From assembly GCA_945948915.1 (NCBI GenBank), contig CAMFCQ010000022.1:1-36985 (forward strand): a stretch of DNA of 36,985 bases, in the 5' to 3' direction. The notes beneath the pieces were generated by a model. That model was not told the DNA's origin. It made no database searches and worked only from the letters and a program-made list of their open reading frames with translations. This document shows positions 23,801 to 32,438 of the stretch, one piece after another. Position 1 is the first letter of the stretch, and every line of letters starts with the position of its first letter. The position numbers were made by a program, and so were the translations under genes. This stretch comes from an uncultured Clostridia bacterium (GTDB lineage: Bacteria; Bacillota; Clostridia; Christensenellales; Aristaeellaceae).

Positions 23801-24871
23801 TTATTCTTTCTTGTGCGGCGTACCCTTCTTCTTGAAGAGCTTGCCGTGCATGACGATCTGCTGCAGCGCCACGAAGAGCAGCACCAGCGCGCCGGTGATG
23901 ATCTTGCCCCACCAGGAGGACAGCGTGCCGTTGAAGGTGATCAGGGACGGGATGACGGCCTTGAGCAGCACGCCGAAGAACGTGCCGATCATGTAGCCGA
24001 CGCCGCCGGAGAGCAGCACGCCGCCGATGACCGCAGCGGAAATGACATCCAGCTCACCGCCCTGCAGCGCCAGGTTCCAGCCGGACTTGACGTACAGCGC
24101 GTAGGCGATGCCCGCCAGCGCAGAGCAGAAGCCGTTGAAGCCGTAGACCATCATCTTTGTCTTGTCCACCGGCAGGCCCATCAGGCGGGCGGACTGCTCG
24201 TTGCCGCCCACGGCGTAGACGTTGCGGCCAAAGCGGGTCTTCTGCAGGATGATGGTGCCGATGATGATCATGACGATGAACAGCACGACGTTCAGGTTGA
24301 TGTAGGCGACGGGCTTGATCTTGACCCACTCGCCGCCGGAGTACTTCATGAAGTACAGCTTCCAGCCGGCCATCTTGTCGATCAGCTCGTTGTTGATGGA
24401 GATGGACTCGCGGCTGATGAGGGAGCACACGCCGCGCGCCAGGAACATGCCCGTCAGCGTCGCGACGAACGGCGGAATCTTGAGGTAGGTGACCAGCGCG
24501 CCCATGCCCAGACCCAGCAGCACGCCCACCAGGATGGCGAATGCCATGCACAGCACCGGATCAAGGCCCAGCACCGTGGTGCCGTAGGCGATGAACATGC
24601 CGGTGAGGGAGGCGACCGCCGCGACCGACAGGTCGATGCCGCCGGTGATGAGCACCATCGTCATGCCCACGGCGGAGATGCCGATGTAGGCATTGTCCAC
24701 GAACAGCATCATGAACGTGCGCAGCTTGGCGAAGCCCTTGTCGCCGTACATGATGATGCCTGCGGCGTAGATGACCAGGAAGATGCCGATGGTGGCGAGC
24801 ACCATGAGGTACTTCGGGTTGGTGACGAAGTTCACCAGCTTGTTGCTTTTCTTCTTATCCACGGAGCTCAC
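23801..24871 (-). CDS. Sugar ABC permease, YjfF-type
   Basis: A 356-residue permease of the ribose/galactofuranose class with eight to ten membrane helices. Recognisable parts are AVGMTMVLITGGIDLSVAAVA, the FGRNVYAVGGNEQSARLMG loop (the ATPase contact) and GGVLLSGGVGYMIGT. It is the second of two different permeases; the first is encoded just upstream and overlaps it. The start is uncertain: GTG at 24871 overlaps the previous gene by 17 bases, while GTG at 24862 would follow GGTGAG at a closer distance. Paired non-identical permeases are typical of the YtfQ-YtfR-YtfT-YjfF group. Confidence 0.92.
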   Translation of the reverse strand: MSSVDKKKSNKLVNFVTNPKYLMVLATIGIFLVIYAAGIIMYGDKGFAKLRTFMMLFVDNAYIGISAVGMTMVLITGGIDLSVAAVASLTGMFIAYGTTVLGLDPVLCMAFAILVGVLLGLGMGALVTYLKIPPFVATLTGMFLARGVCSLISRESISINNELIDKMAGWKLYFMKYSGGEWVKIKPVAYINLNVVLFIVMIIIGTIILQKTRFGRNVYAVGGNEQSARLMGLPVDKTKMMVYGFNGFCSALAGIAYALYVKSGWNLALQGGELDVISAAVIGGVLLSGGVGYMIGTFFGVLLKAVIPSLITFNGTLSSWWGKIITGALVLLFVALQQIVMHGKLFKKKGTPHKKE

Positions 24872-25916
24872 CTACCTTCTGCCTGCGGGCCTGGCGCGTA
24901 GCCAGCCACTTGCCGACCGGCTCGGACTGGATGACGATGACGATCAGGATGATGACGGCCTTGAACGCCATGATGGATTCGGACGTGATGCCGAAGTAGT
25001 ACACCAGCGTCGTGATGGTGCGGATGATGAGGGAGCCGATGATCGTGCCGACGAGCGAGAACTTGCCGCCGGTCATGCTCGTGCCGCCCAGAACGACGGC
25101 GAGAATCGCGTCCATCTCGTAGTTCACGCCCGCGTTATTGGAGTCGCAGGAGGAAATGCGGCTGGAATAGATCAGGCCTGCCACGCCGGAGAGGAAGCCG
25201 GTGAGGGTGTAGACGATCATGATGATCTTGTCGGACTTGAGGCCCGTGACGCGGCTGGCGTTCGGGTTGACGCCGACGGACTCGACGAAGGTGCCGAACG
25301 CGGTCTTGCGCACGAAGATCATGACCGCCGCACAGACGACGATGGTGATGACGATCGGGAACGGAAGGCCGAACATGCTGCCCTGACCGATGAAGCGGAA
25401 CGGGGTATAGCCGGTGGTGAACTGCTTGCCGTTGGTGGCGATCTGCGCGATGCCGCGACCCGCCACCATCAGGATCAGGGTCGCGATGATCGGCTGTAGC
25501 TTGAACTTGCCGATCAGCACGCCGTTGAACAGGCCCATGGCCGTACAGATGAGCAGCGGAACGAGGATGACCAGAATGAACGGCTTGATGGTGTAGTCGC
25601 CCGGGGTGGGGTACAGCGTCACGTCCCAGCGCAGCAGCTTGAGGGCGAACGCGCCCGCCACGGCGACCAGGGCGCCGACGGAAATGTCCGTGCCGCCCAG
25701 CGCGATGACCATCGTCATGCCCATGGCGATGATGGTGATCTCCGCGCTGCGGTTCACGATGTCAATCAGCGAGCCGTAGAACATGCCGGTCGTCGCGTTG
25801 TACTCGATGTGGAAGAAGTTCGGCTCGAGAATGCCGGCGACCAGGAGGATCAGAAGCTCGGCGACGACCGCCCATGCGAGTTTGCTCTTAAAGATGGATT
25901 CCTTGCTCTTCTTCAT
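24855..25916 (-). CDS. Sugar ABC permease, YtfT-type
   Basis: The 353-residue first permease of the importer. It has an N-terminal helix (about 13-31), AMGMTMVIALGGTDISVGALVAVAGAF, the FGTFVESVGVNPNASRVTG loop, and AVVLGGTSMTGGKFS near the C-terminus. The gene starts by overlapping the ATPase gene by four bases, consistent with coupling. It forms a heterodimer with the YjfF-type protein. The substrate should be an arabinose-related sugar, from gene context. Confidence 0.93.
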   Translation of the reverse strand: MKKSKESIFKSKLAWAVVAELLILLVAGILEPNFFHIEYNATTGMFYGSLIDIVNRSAEITIIAMGMTMVIALGGTDISVGALVAVAGAFALKLLRWDVTLYPTPGDYTIKPFILVILVPLLICTAMGLFNGVLIGKFKLQPIIATLILMVAGRGIAQIATNGKQFTTGYTPFRFIGQGSMFGLPFPIVITIVVCAAVMIFVRKTAFGTFVESVGVNPNASRVTGLKSDKIIMIVYTLTGFLSGVAGLIYSSRISSCDSNNAGVNYEMDAILAVVLGGTSMTGGKFSLVGTIIGSLIIRTITTLVYYFGITSESIMAFKAVIILIVIVIQSEPVGKWLATRQARRQKVGELRG

Positions 25917-27427
25917 GCGGTCTCACCGTCCTTTTCGCCTGCAATGATGCGCATGATGTCCGCCTGCGTGCAGTTCTCGCCGGACAGCTCGCCGGCCTTC
26001 TTGCCGTCGCGCATGACGATGATGCGGTTGGAGCAGCGGATGATCTCATCGAGCTCGGAGCTGATGAAGATGATGGACATGCCCTCCTCGCACATCTGCA
26101 GCATCAGGCGCTGGATTTCCGCCTTCGCGCCGACGTCGATGCCTCGGGTCGGCTCGTCGAGGATCAGCAGATCCGGCTCAGTCGCCATCCAGCGGGCGAG
26201 AATGACCTTCTGCTGGTTGCCGCCGGAGAGCTCCTTAATCTTCTTCTCCGCGTCCGGCGTGGCGATGGAGAGCATCTTGATGTACTTGTCCGCCAGCTCG
26301 TCCTGTTCCTTGCGGCTCATGGGCTTCATCATGCCGCGGCGGGCCTGCAGGGCCAGGGCGATGTTCTCGCGGATGGTCAGGTCGCCGATGATGCCGTCGC
26401 GCTTGCGGTCCTCCGGACAGAAGGCGATCTTGTGGTTGATGGCATCCATCGGCTCGCCGATCTTGACCGGGATGCCGGCAACCTTCAGGTCGCCGTTTTG
26501 CATCTTCGTCACGCCGAAGAGCATCTCGGCGGTCTCCGTGCGGCCGGAGCCGAGCAGGCCGGCAAAGCCTAGCAGCTCGCCCTGCTTCTGGTTGAAGGAG
26601 ATGTCCTCCACCTTGCCGGGCACGCCGATGTGATCGGCATCGAGCATCATCTTGGCGTCCGGCTTCTGCGCGGCGCGCTTGAGGTCGAAGATCTCGTCCA
26701 GATCCTTGCCGATCATGCTGGAGACCAGCTCCAGCTTGGTGATCTCGTTTGCGTTGTACACGCCGATGAGGTGGCCGTTGCGCAGCACGGTCAGGCGGTC
26801 GCTCATCTCAAACACCTGATCCAGGAAGTGCGTGATGAAGATGATGCCCATGCCCTGGGCCTTCAGGTCACGCATGACGTCGAACAGACGCTTGACCTCC
26901 TCGTTGTCCAGGGAAGAGGTCGGCTCGTCAAGGATCAGCACCTTCGCGTCCACATCCACGGCGCGGGCGATGGAGACCATCTGCTGAATGGCGGTGGAAT
27001 ACTGGGAGAGGGGACGGGTGACGTCGATGTGAATCTTGAAGCGCTCAAGCAGCTCCTGAGAACGCCGGTTGATTTCCTTCCAATCGATCTGGCCGCGCCG
27101 GATGGGCTGGCGGCCGATGAAGATGTTTTCGGCGACGGACAGGTTGTCGCACAGGTTGATTTCCTGGAAAACGGTAGAAATGCCAAGATCCATGGCATTC
27201 TTGGGATCGGTGGGGCGGATTTCCTTGCCCTCAAGCTCAATTTTTCCCGCGTCCATCTTGTTGACGCCGGTCAGGCACTTGATCAGCGTGGACTTGCCCG
27301 CGCCGTTTTCGCCCAGCAGCGCGTGCACTTCGCCGCGTCTGAGCGAGAAATCCACGCCGTCGAGCGCCTTGACGCCCGGGAACTGGATTTCAATGCCCTT
27401 CATGGTCAGGATCACGTCTCGATCCAA
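25913..27427 (-). CDS. Sugar ABC transporter ATP-binding protein, YtfR-type
   Basis: The 504-residue protein has two fused ABC ATPase domains. Domain one has Walker A GENGAGKST (39-47), VFQEINLC and VLILDEPTSSLD. Domain two has a degenerate P-loop, LLGSGRTETAE, but keeps LSGGNQQKVILARW and DEPTRGID, the usual RbsA/YtfR asymmetry. The start is TTG at 27427, with AAGGG about ten bases upstream. A nearby ATGATG is in another frame, and a GTG four codons later is the alternative. It follows the binding-protein gene after a strong hairpin. Confidence 0.93.
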   Translation of the reverse strand: MDRDVILTMKGIEIQFPGVKALDGVDFSLRRGEVHALLGENGAGKSTLIKCLTGVNKMDAGKIELEGKEIRPTDPKNAMDLGISTVFQEINLCDNLSVAENIFIGRQPIRRGQIDWKEINRRSQELLERFKIHIDVTRPLSQYSTAIQQMVSIARAVDVDAKVLILDEPTSSLDNEEVKRLFDVMRDLKAQGMGIIFITHFLDQVFEMSDRLTVLRNGHLIGVYNANEITKLELVSSMIGKDLDEIFDLKRAAQKPDAKMMLDADHIGVPGKVEDISFNQKQGELLGFAGLLGSGRTETAEMLFGVTKMQNGDLKVAGIPVKIGEPMDAINHKIAFCPEDRKRDGIIGDLTIRENIALALQARRGMMKPMSRKEQDELADKYIKMLSIATPDAEKKIKELSGGNQQKVILARWMATEPDLLILDEPTRGIDVGAKAEIQRLMLQMCEEGMSIIFISSELDEIIRCSNRIIVMRDGKKAGELSGENCTQADIMRIIAGEKDGETA

Positions 27428-27457
27428 TGTTCATCATCCCTTCGAACCACTGAAGAA

Positions 27458-27484
27458 GCGGATGGGAGACAGGCTCCCATCCGC
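27458..27484 (-). promoter_or_regulatory. Intercistronic hairpin after binding-protein gene
   Basis: GCGGATGGGAG and CTCCCATCCGC form a perfect 11-base stem around five bases in the gap between the binding-protein and ATPase genes. No T-run follows, so it probably protects the binding-protein mRNA or partly attenuates. A second small inverted repeat (ATCCGT/ACGGAT) lies at 27503-27523. Confidence 0.65.
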
Positions 27485-27532
27485 TGCAAGGGTTTAGTTA
27501 CTATCCGTCAACGGTCAACGGATGGGGGTTTC

Positions 27533-28516
27533 TTAGTACTTGCGCTCAGCGATGACGTCGGCAGCCTTCACGGACAGCAGCTCGCCGGCCTCGTCATACG
27601 CGATGCCGCCCTCGGCGCAGAACACGCCCTCGGCCGGGTGCAGGAGCTCGCGGGTGCCTTCCTCGCCGGCTTCCAGCTTCTTGATCAGCTCGGCAACGGC
27701 GTCGCCGTACAGCGGGTTGCACTCGATGGTGGCGTTCATGTCGCCCGCAACGATGGCGTCAAACGCAGCCTTGACGGAGTCGCAGCCAACGATGATGATG
27801 TCCTTGCCCGGAACCTTGCCGGCGGCCTTGATGGCGTCGATGGCGCCCAGGGCCATGTCGTCGTTCTCCGCGAGGAGGACGTCGATGTCGTCATGCGCCT
27901 TCAGGAAGCTCTCCATGACGGCCTGGCCTTCAGCACGGGTGAAGTTGCCGGTCTGGGAAGCGATGACCTTGAAGTTCGGATGCGCGGCGAAGATCTCGTT
28001 GATGCCGGCGGTACGGTCGGTCGCAGCAGCGGCGCCGGTGGTGCCTTCCAGGATCACGACGTTGACGTCTTCGGTGGTGTTGAAGTAGTTGACGGTCCAG
28101 CGGGCCATGCGGCGGCCTTCCTCGACGAAGTCACCGCCGAACGCGCCGACGTAATCGATGGACTCCATGCAGTCGGGCATGCGGTCGATCAGCAGCAGCG
28201 GGATCTCCGCCTCGTTGACTTCCTTGAGGACCTCGTCCCAGCCGGTGGTCACAACGCCGGTGAAGAGGATGTAATCGACGCCCTGGGTGATGAAGTTACG
28301 CAGAGCCTTGACCTGATTCTCCTGCTTCTGCTGCGCGTCGTCATACACCATCGTCCAGCCTTCCTTCTCGGCCATGGCCTTCAGGCTGTCGGTGTTGGCG
28401 GTGCGCCAGTCGGACTCCTGGCCCACCTGGGAGAAGCCGATGGTCAGTGCGGAAGCGTTGGCGACGCAGCCGATCACGAGCACAAGGGCCAGAGCGAGGG
28501 TAAGGAACTTCTTCAT
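27533..28516 (-). CDS. Sugar-binding protein, YtfQ-type
   Basis: A 327-residue periplasmic-type binding protein that closely parallels E. coli YtfQ (galactofuranose). LTIGFSQVGQESDWR directly follows the signal peptide, followed by KQENQVKALRNFITQGVD, the VTTGWDEVLKEVNEAEIP block, then GAAAATDRTAG, QTGNFTRAEGQAVMESF and AENDDMALGAI. The signal peptide could be cut after ANASA by signal peptidase I; VIGC at 14-17 also fits a lipobox, so lipoprotein status is open. It is the first gene of the pentose operon, with its own promoter. The genes for arabinose breakdown suggest L-arabinose or arabinofuranose as ligand. Confidence 0.93.
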   Translation of the reverse strand: MKKFLTLALALVLVIGCVANASALTIGFSQVGQESDWRTANTDSLKAMAEKEGWTMVYDDAQQKQENQVKALRNFITQGVDYILFTGVVTTGWDEVLKEVNEAEIPLLLIDRMPDCMESIDYVGAFGGDFVEEGRRMARWTVNYFNTTEDVNVVILEGTTGAAAATDRTAGINEIFAAHPNFKVIASQTGNFTRAEGQAVMESFLKAHDDIDVLLAENDDMALGAIDAIKAAGKVPGKDIIIVGCDSVKAAFDAIVAGDMNATIECNPLYGDAVAELIKKLEAGEEGTRELLHPAEGVFCAEGGIAYDEAGELLSVKAADVIAERKY

Positions 28517-28589
28517 AAGATTTGCCTCCTATTCTGTTTTGAGTTCCGTTCTGCAGCAGACAATACACCCTATCTGCCTTCTGATTGTT

Positions 28590-28618
28590 AGGATACCATA
28601 TATTTGACAAATTGACAA
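28590..28618 (-). promoter_or_regulatory. Promoter of the pentose operon
   Basis: On the minus strand TTGTCA (28618-28613), a 17-base spacer and TATCCT (28595-28590). A second TTGTCA lies nine bases inside. No clear operator or catabolite (cre) site is seen. Confidence 0.6.
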
Positions 28619-28751
28619 GGGGAAAACTCTATTTGTCCGTGAGAAAATAATAGCCGGATGTGAAAAGAATTGTTGAATTGGGACAAGAACTCTTCTGGCA
28701 GACAAATGCGGCTGCGCTGCGCAAAACAGTCTGCCCGGCGTGCGCAAAGTA

Positions 28752-28760
28752 TGCTATAAT
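28752..28760 (+). promoter_or_regulatory. Extended -10 promoter of transglutaminase-like gene
   Basis: TG-C-TATAAT about 40 bases before the start codon. The -35 at 17 bases (TGCCCG) is poor. Confidence 0.6.
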
Positions 28761-28798
28761 AGGAAACATCTTAATGCCATTTTGGAGGCGATAAGGCG

Positions 28799-30175
28799 AT
28801 GAACATTGAACAGTGCGTTTCTTCCCTGAGCATGCCGCTGCCGGAGGATATCATGAAGCGCAAGTGGGCGGGCGACCTCGACGGCGCGGTGAAGGCGATT
28901 GACCTGCGTCTGCAGCAGCCCCTGCCTGAGATGCTGCGCGCGCGCCTGGTGTGCGAAAAGGAGCGCATCCGCCGCCTGCCCACGCAGTACCCGTATGACC
29001 GCGCGCAGGCGCTTGCCAAGCTGAGCGAGCTGATCGGTCAGGACGTGAGCGAGGCGGAGTTTGAGCGGCTGGAGCTTGCTGGCTGGGTGGACTTCATCTA
29101 TATCGGCGGCGAAAAGCGCTACTTCGTGCGCTTCCACCGCAGCATGCTCAAGAACGGCGCGCTTGCGCACCTGACCGGACAGGCGAAGAACCCTGCGCAT
29201 GCCTACCTGGATCCGATGATCGAAGAGATCATGGAGAAGGGCGAGGCCAAACGCCGCATCACGCTGAAGGCGAGTCTGTATGTTGACAAGGAAGCGTTTG
29301 TCCCCGGCGAGTATCTGGCGCACCTGCCGCTTCCGATTGAGGACGCGCAGCAGAGCGACGTGCGGCTGCTTGACGGCGACCCGGACGGCCTGGGCGATGC
29401 GCACGCGCAGGCGCGCACCATGTACTGGCGCAGGACGCTGGACGCGTGGCGCACGTTTGACGCGACGTACAGCTACGTCAGCCATATCCGCTATGCCGAT
29501 CCGCTGGGCAGGCCCGCGCCCGACGCGCCGCTGTATCCTGCCTGCGCGGCGCCCTGCGAGGAGGATCTCGGCGAGCACGGCGCGTATATGCGCTTCACGC
29601 CGTACCTGCGCCAGCTGGCCGCGGAGATCACGGCGGGGGAGACGGGCGACGTGATGAAGGCGTGGCGGATTTACGAGTTCGTGACGACGAAGGTCACCTA
29701 TTCCTTCGTGCGCGACTATTTCCAGCTGGACAATCAGGGCGAGTACTGCGCGGTGAATCTCAAGGGCGACTGCGGATTGCAGGCGCTGCTGTTCATCCTC
29801 CTGTGCCGGATCAGCGGGATTCCTGCGCGCTGGCAGAGCGGCATGTCCATCGACGAGCACTATGCAGGCAGCCACGACTGGGCGCAGTTCTACCTCCCGG
29901 GCTGGGGCTGGCTCTTCGCGGATCCCAGCTACGGCGGCAGCGCGTACCGCGCGGGCAGCGAAAAGCGCCACAGGTTCTACTTCGGCAACCTGGATCCCAT
30001 GCGTATGGCGGCCAACCGCATGTATCAGGCGGAGCTGACGCCGCCCAAGACCCAGCTGCGCGTGGATCCGTTTGACAATCAGTCCGGCGAGATCGAGCGC
30101 ATCGGCGCGCCGCTGCCCTTCACCATGCGCCAGCTGGATTGCGACGTGGCGCTTCTTGCATGCCAGAGGCTGTAA
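28799..30175 (+). CDS. Transglutaminase-like domain protein
   Basis: A 458-residue protein with a C-terminal transglutaminase/protease-like fold. The catalytic triad is visible: C325 in LKGDCGLQALLF, H359 in GSHDWAQFYLPGWGW and D375 in FADPSYGG. The N-terminal 220 residues are charged and helical (RARLVCEKERIRRLP), with no domain I recognise. There is no signal peptide, so it should be cytosolic. GGAGG lies ten bases before the ATG. It is transcribed away from the pentose operon and in the same direction as opp. It may be a peptidase acting on imported peptides, but this is inference; the substrate is unknown. Confidence 0.85.
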   Translation: MNIEQCVSSLSMPLPEDIMKRKWAGDLDGAVKAIDLRLQQPLPEMLRARLVCEKERIRRLPTQYPYDRAQALAKLSELIGQDVSEAEFERLELAGWVDFIYIGGEKRYFVRFHRSMLKNGALAHLTGQAKNPAHAYLDPMIEEIMEKGEAKRRITLKASLYVDKEAFVPGEYLAHLPLPIEDAQQSDVRLLDGDPDGLGDAHAQARTMYWRRTLDAWRTFDATYSYVSHIRYADPLGRPAPDAPLYPACAAPCEEDLGEHGAYMRFTPYLRQLAAEITAGETGDVMKAWRIYEFVTTKVTYSFVRDYFQLDNQGEYCAVNLKGDCGLQALLFILLCRISGIPARWQSGMSIDEHYAGSHDWAQFYLPGWGWLFADPSYGGSAYRAGSEKRHRFYFGNLDPMRMAANRMYQAELTPPKTQLRVDPFDNQSGEIERIGAPLPFTMRQLDCDVALLACQRL

Positions 30176-30197
30176 TCAGTCATCGAGATTTGGCAGT

Positions 30198-30258
30198 GAA
30201 TTGACCGAATGCTTGATAGAATTGACGATTATTCGGCATTGTTAGAAAATAAATTGAC
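30198..30258. promoter_or_regulatory. Phased AATTGAC direct repeats before oppA
   Basis: GAATTGAC at 30198 and 30219 and AAATTGAC at 30251 are spaced 21 and 32 bases apart, close to two and three helical turns. They may be a regulator site or successive -35 boxes. I cannot identify a single convincing -10 for oppA. Confidence 0.4.
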
Positions 30259-30367
30259 AAAAAAGTGAAATTACAACGCTGTACAGATTGCATTTTTGCC
30301 CAAAGTATGGTAATGTAGCACAATACTGGCAAATAAGCTGGGTGAATAACGAAAAGGGGGAACTCAC

Positions 30368-32230
30368 ATGAAGAAACTGATGGCGCTTGCGCTTTGCCTG
30401 GCCGTTGCGCTGAGCATGGCTGTGATGCCTGCCGCTGCGCAGGGCACGGCTTACCGCACGCTGTATTCCGGTGAATTCACTTCGCTCAACTATCTGACCA
30501 CCGCGACGACCAACGAATTCGCGATGGCCGCCAATGTCATCGACACCCTGGTGGAGTACGACAAGTACGGCCAGGTTCAGCCGTCTCTGGCTGAAAGCTG
30601 GGAGTATGACGAGGAGAACCTGACCTACACCTTCAAGCTCCGTGAGGACGCGACCTGGGTGCGCGCCGACGGCACCGAGTATGCCAAGGTGACGGCCAAC
30701 GACTTCGTCACCGCCGCGAAGTACATCCTGGATGCGAACAACGCCTCCTCGACCGCCAACATCTTCTACTCCGTCATCGCCGGCGCCGAGGCGTACTACC
30801 TGGGCACCAGCACCCCGGAGGAGGGCAAGGAGCCTTATCCGGTGATGGACTGGGACACCGTCGGCGTGAAGGCGCTGGATGACTACACCCTGCAGTACAC
30901 GCTGGTCGAGCCGGTTCCCTACTTCCTGTCCATGGTGACCTATGTGTGCTTCATGCCGGTGAACGCGGATTTCCTCGCGGAGAAGGGCGCGGACTTCGGC
31001 GTGGCCACCAGCAACGAGAACATCCTGTACAACGGCGCCTATGTGCTCTCCACCTTCGAGCCGCAGCAGAAGCGCGTGTACACCAAGAACGCCTCCAACT
31101 GGGATGCGGACAACGTCCTGATTGAGACCATCGAGCAGACCTACAACAAGGAAGCGACCACCATCGCGCCGGAGCTGTACAAGCGCGGCGATATCGATCA
31201 GGCGGACATCGATTCGACCATCGCCGCCGAGTGGCTGGCGGACGAGACGACGGCCGATCTGATCCATCCGCTTCGTCAGACCGGCTTCTATACCTATTTC
31301 TACGCATTCAACTTCGACCCGAACTTCGATGCGGCGTACGAGCCGGAGAACTGGAAGCTCGCGGTCAACAACGAGAACTTCCGCCTGTCCATCGCCGCGG
31401 GCCTTGACCGCGTGAAGGCGATGCTCATCACCGATCCGGACAACCCGGAGGCGCTGATCTTCAACACCGTCACCCCGCCGGAGTTCGTCTCCATCGACGG
31501 CGTGGACTACACGGAGATGGGCGCGCTGGCGGAGATCACCGCCAAGGGCGTGGATACCTTCGACGAGGCGCTGGCCCTTGAGTACAAGGCCGCTGCCGTC
31601 AGCGAGCTGACCGCCGCGGGCGCGACCTTCCCGGTCAAGGTGCTCATGTGCTACAACCCGTCCTCCACCGGCTGGGCCGAGGAGTGCGTGGTGGTCGAGC
31701 AGCAGCTTGAGGCTCTGCTGGGCAGCGATTACATCGACGTGATCGTCGAGGCCGGCCCGTCCTCCGGCTTCCTCAAGGAGATCCGCCGCAGCGGCAAGTA
31801 CGCGCTGCTCAAGTGCAACTGGGGCCCGGACTACGCCGATCCGAATACCTATACCGATCCGTTCTACGACGGCTCCTACAACTGGCCGGAGCTGGCGCAG
31901 GGATATAACGACGAGAACGGCCGCAGCCAATATTACAACCTGGTGGACGCCGCCCGTGCGATCACCAACGACCTGTCCGCCCGCTACGAGGCGTTTGCCG
32001 AGGCGGAGGCGTTCCTCATCAACAAGGCGTTCCTGATCCCGTTTGGCTACGGCACCGGCGGCTATGACGCTTCCCGCCTGAATCCGTTCGAGTCCCAGTT
32101 CGCGCCGTTCGGCATTTCCAGAGAGCGCTACAAGGGTCAGAGCGTGATGGAGAAGCCGATGAATACCGACGAGTACTTCGAGGCCTATGATCAGTGGGAA
32201 GAGGATCGCGCCGCGCTGGCGGGCAAGTAA
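30368..32230 (+). CDS. oppA: Oligopeptide ABC transporter substrate-binding protein
   Basis: A 620-residue extracytoplasmic peptide-binding protein of family 5. The signal peptide covers about 1-24 (MKKLMALALCLAVALSM...PAAA). The mature chain has LYSGEFTSLNYLTT, SLAESWEYDEENLTYTFKLR, DFVTAAKYIL and the NWGPDYADPNTYTDPF segment near the C-terminus. It has no lipobox before the predicted cut, which is unusual for a Gram-positive OppA. The GGGGGAA site before the ATG is clear. It leads the operon oppA-B-C-D-F. The strong hairpin after it probably keeps its level above that of the membrane parts. Confidence 0.94.
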   Translation: MKKLMALALCLAVALSMAVMPAAAQGTAYRTLYSGEFTSLNYLTTATTNEFAMAANVIDTLVEYDKYGQVQPSLAESWEYDEENLTYTFKLREDATWVRADGTEYAKVTANDFVTAAKYILDANNASSTANIFYSVIAGAEAYYLGTSTPEEGKEPYPVMDWDTVGVKALDDYTLQYTLVEPVPYFLSMVTYVCFMPVNADFLAEKGADFGVATSNENILYNGAYVLSTFEPQQKRVYTKNASNWDADNVLIETIEQTYNKEATTIAPELYKRGDIDQADIDSTIAAEWLADETTADLIHPLRQTGFYTYFYAFNFDPNFDAAYEPENWKLAVNNENFRLSIAAGLDRVKAMLITDPDNPEALIFNTVTPPEFVSIDGVDYTEMGALAEITAKGVDTFDEALALEYKAAAVSELTAAGATFPVKVLMCYNPSSTGWAEECVVVEQQLEALLGSDYIDVIVEAGPSSGFLKEIRRSGKYALLKCNWGPDYADPNTYTDPFYDGSYNWPELAQGYNDENGRSQYYNLVDAARAITNDLSARYEAFAEAEAFLINKAFLIPFGYGTGGYDASRLNPFESQFAPFGISRERYKGQSVMEKPMNTDEYFEAYDQWEEDRAALAGK

Positions 32231-32272
32231 TCCGCTGATCCCATTTCCCTGTCTTTCGGTCGATTGCAATTC

Positions 32273-32303
32273 GCCCGGGCGGCGCCGTTGGCGCCGTCCG
32301 GGC
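32273..32303 (+). promoter_or_regulatory. Intercistronic hairpin after oppA
   Basis: GCCCGGGCGGCGCC pairs with GGCGCCGTCCGGGC over 14 positions (one G-U) around GTT. There is no T-run, so stabilisation of the oppA message or partial termination is likely. Confidence 0.7.
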
Positions 32304-32322
32304 TGTCGTTGCACATTGGCGG

Positions 32323-32379
32323 AATGGGTTTTTCTCCAGAATTCACTTTGGCGGCAGTCAAAATGAAGAAAAACCCATT
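32323..32379. repeat. 13-base inverted repeat before oppB
   Basis: AATGGGTTTTTCT at 32323-32335 and AGAAAAACCCATT at 32367-32379 are exact reverse complements 31 bases apart. They could form a large stem-loop in the mRNA. Confidence 0.6.
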
Positions 32380-32438
32380 GCGCGCGGTGCCGAAGAAGGC
32401 CGTGCTCATGCGAAAATGAAAAAGGTTGTGAAAAGAGC

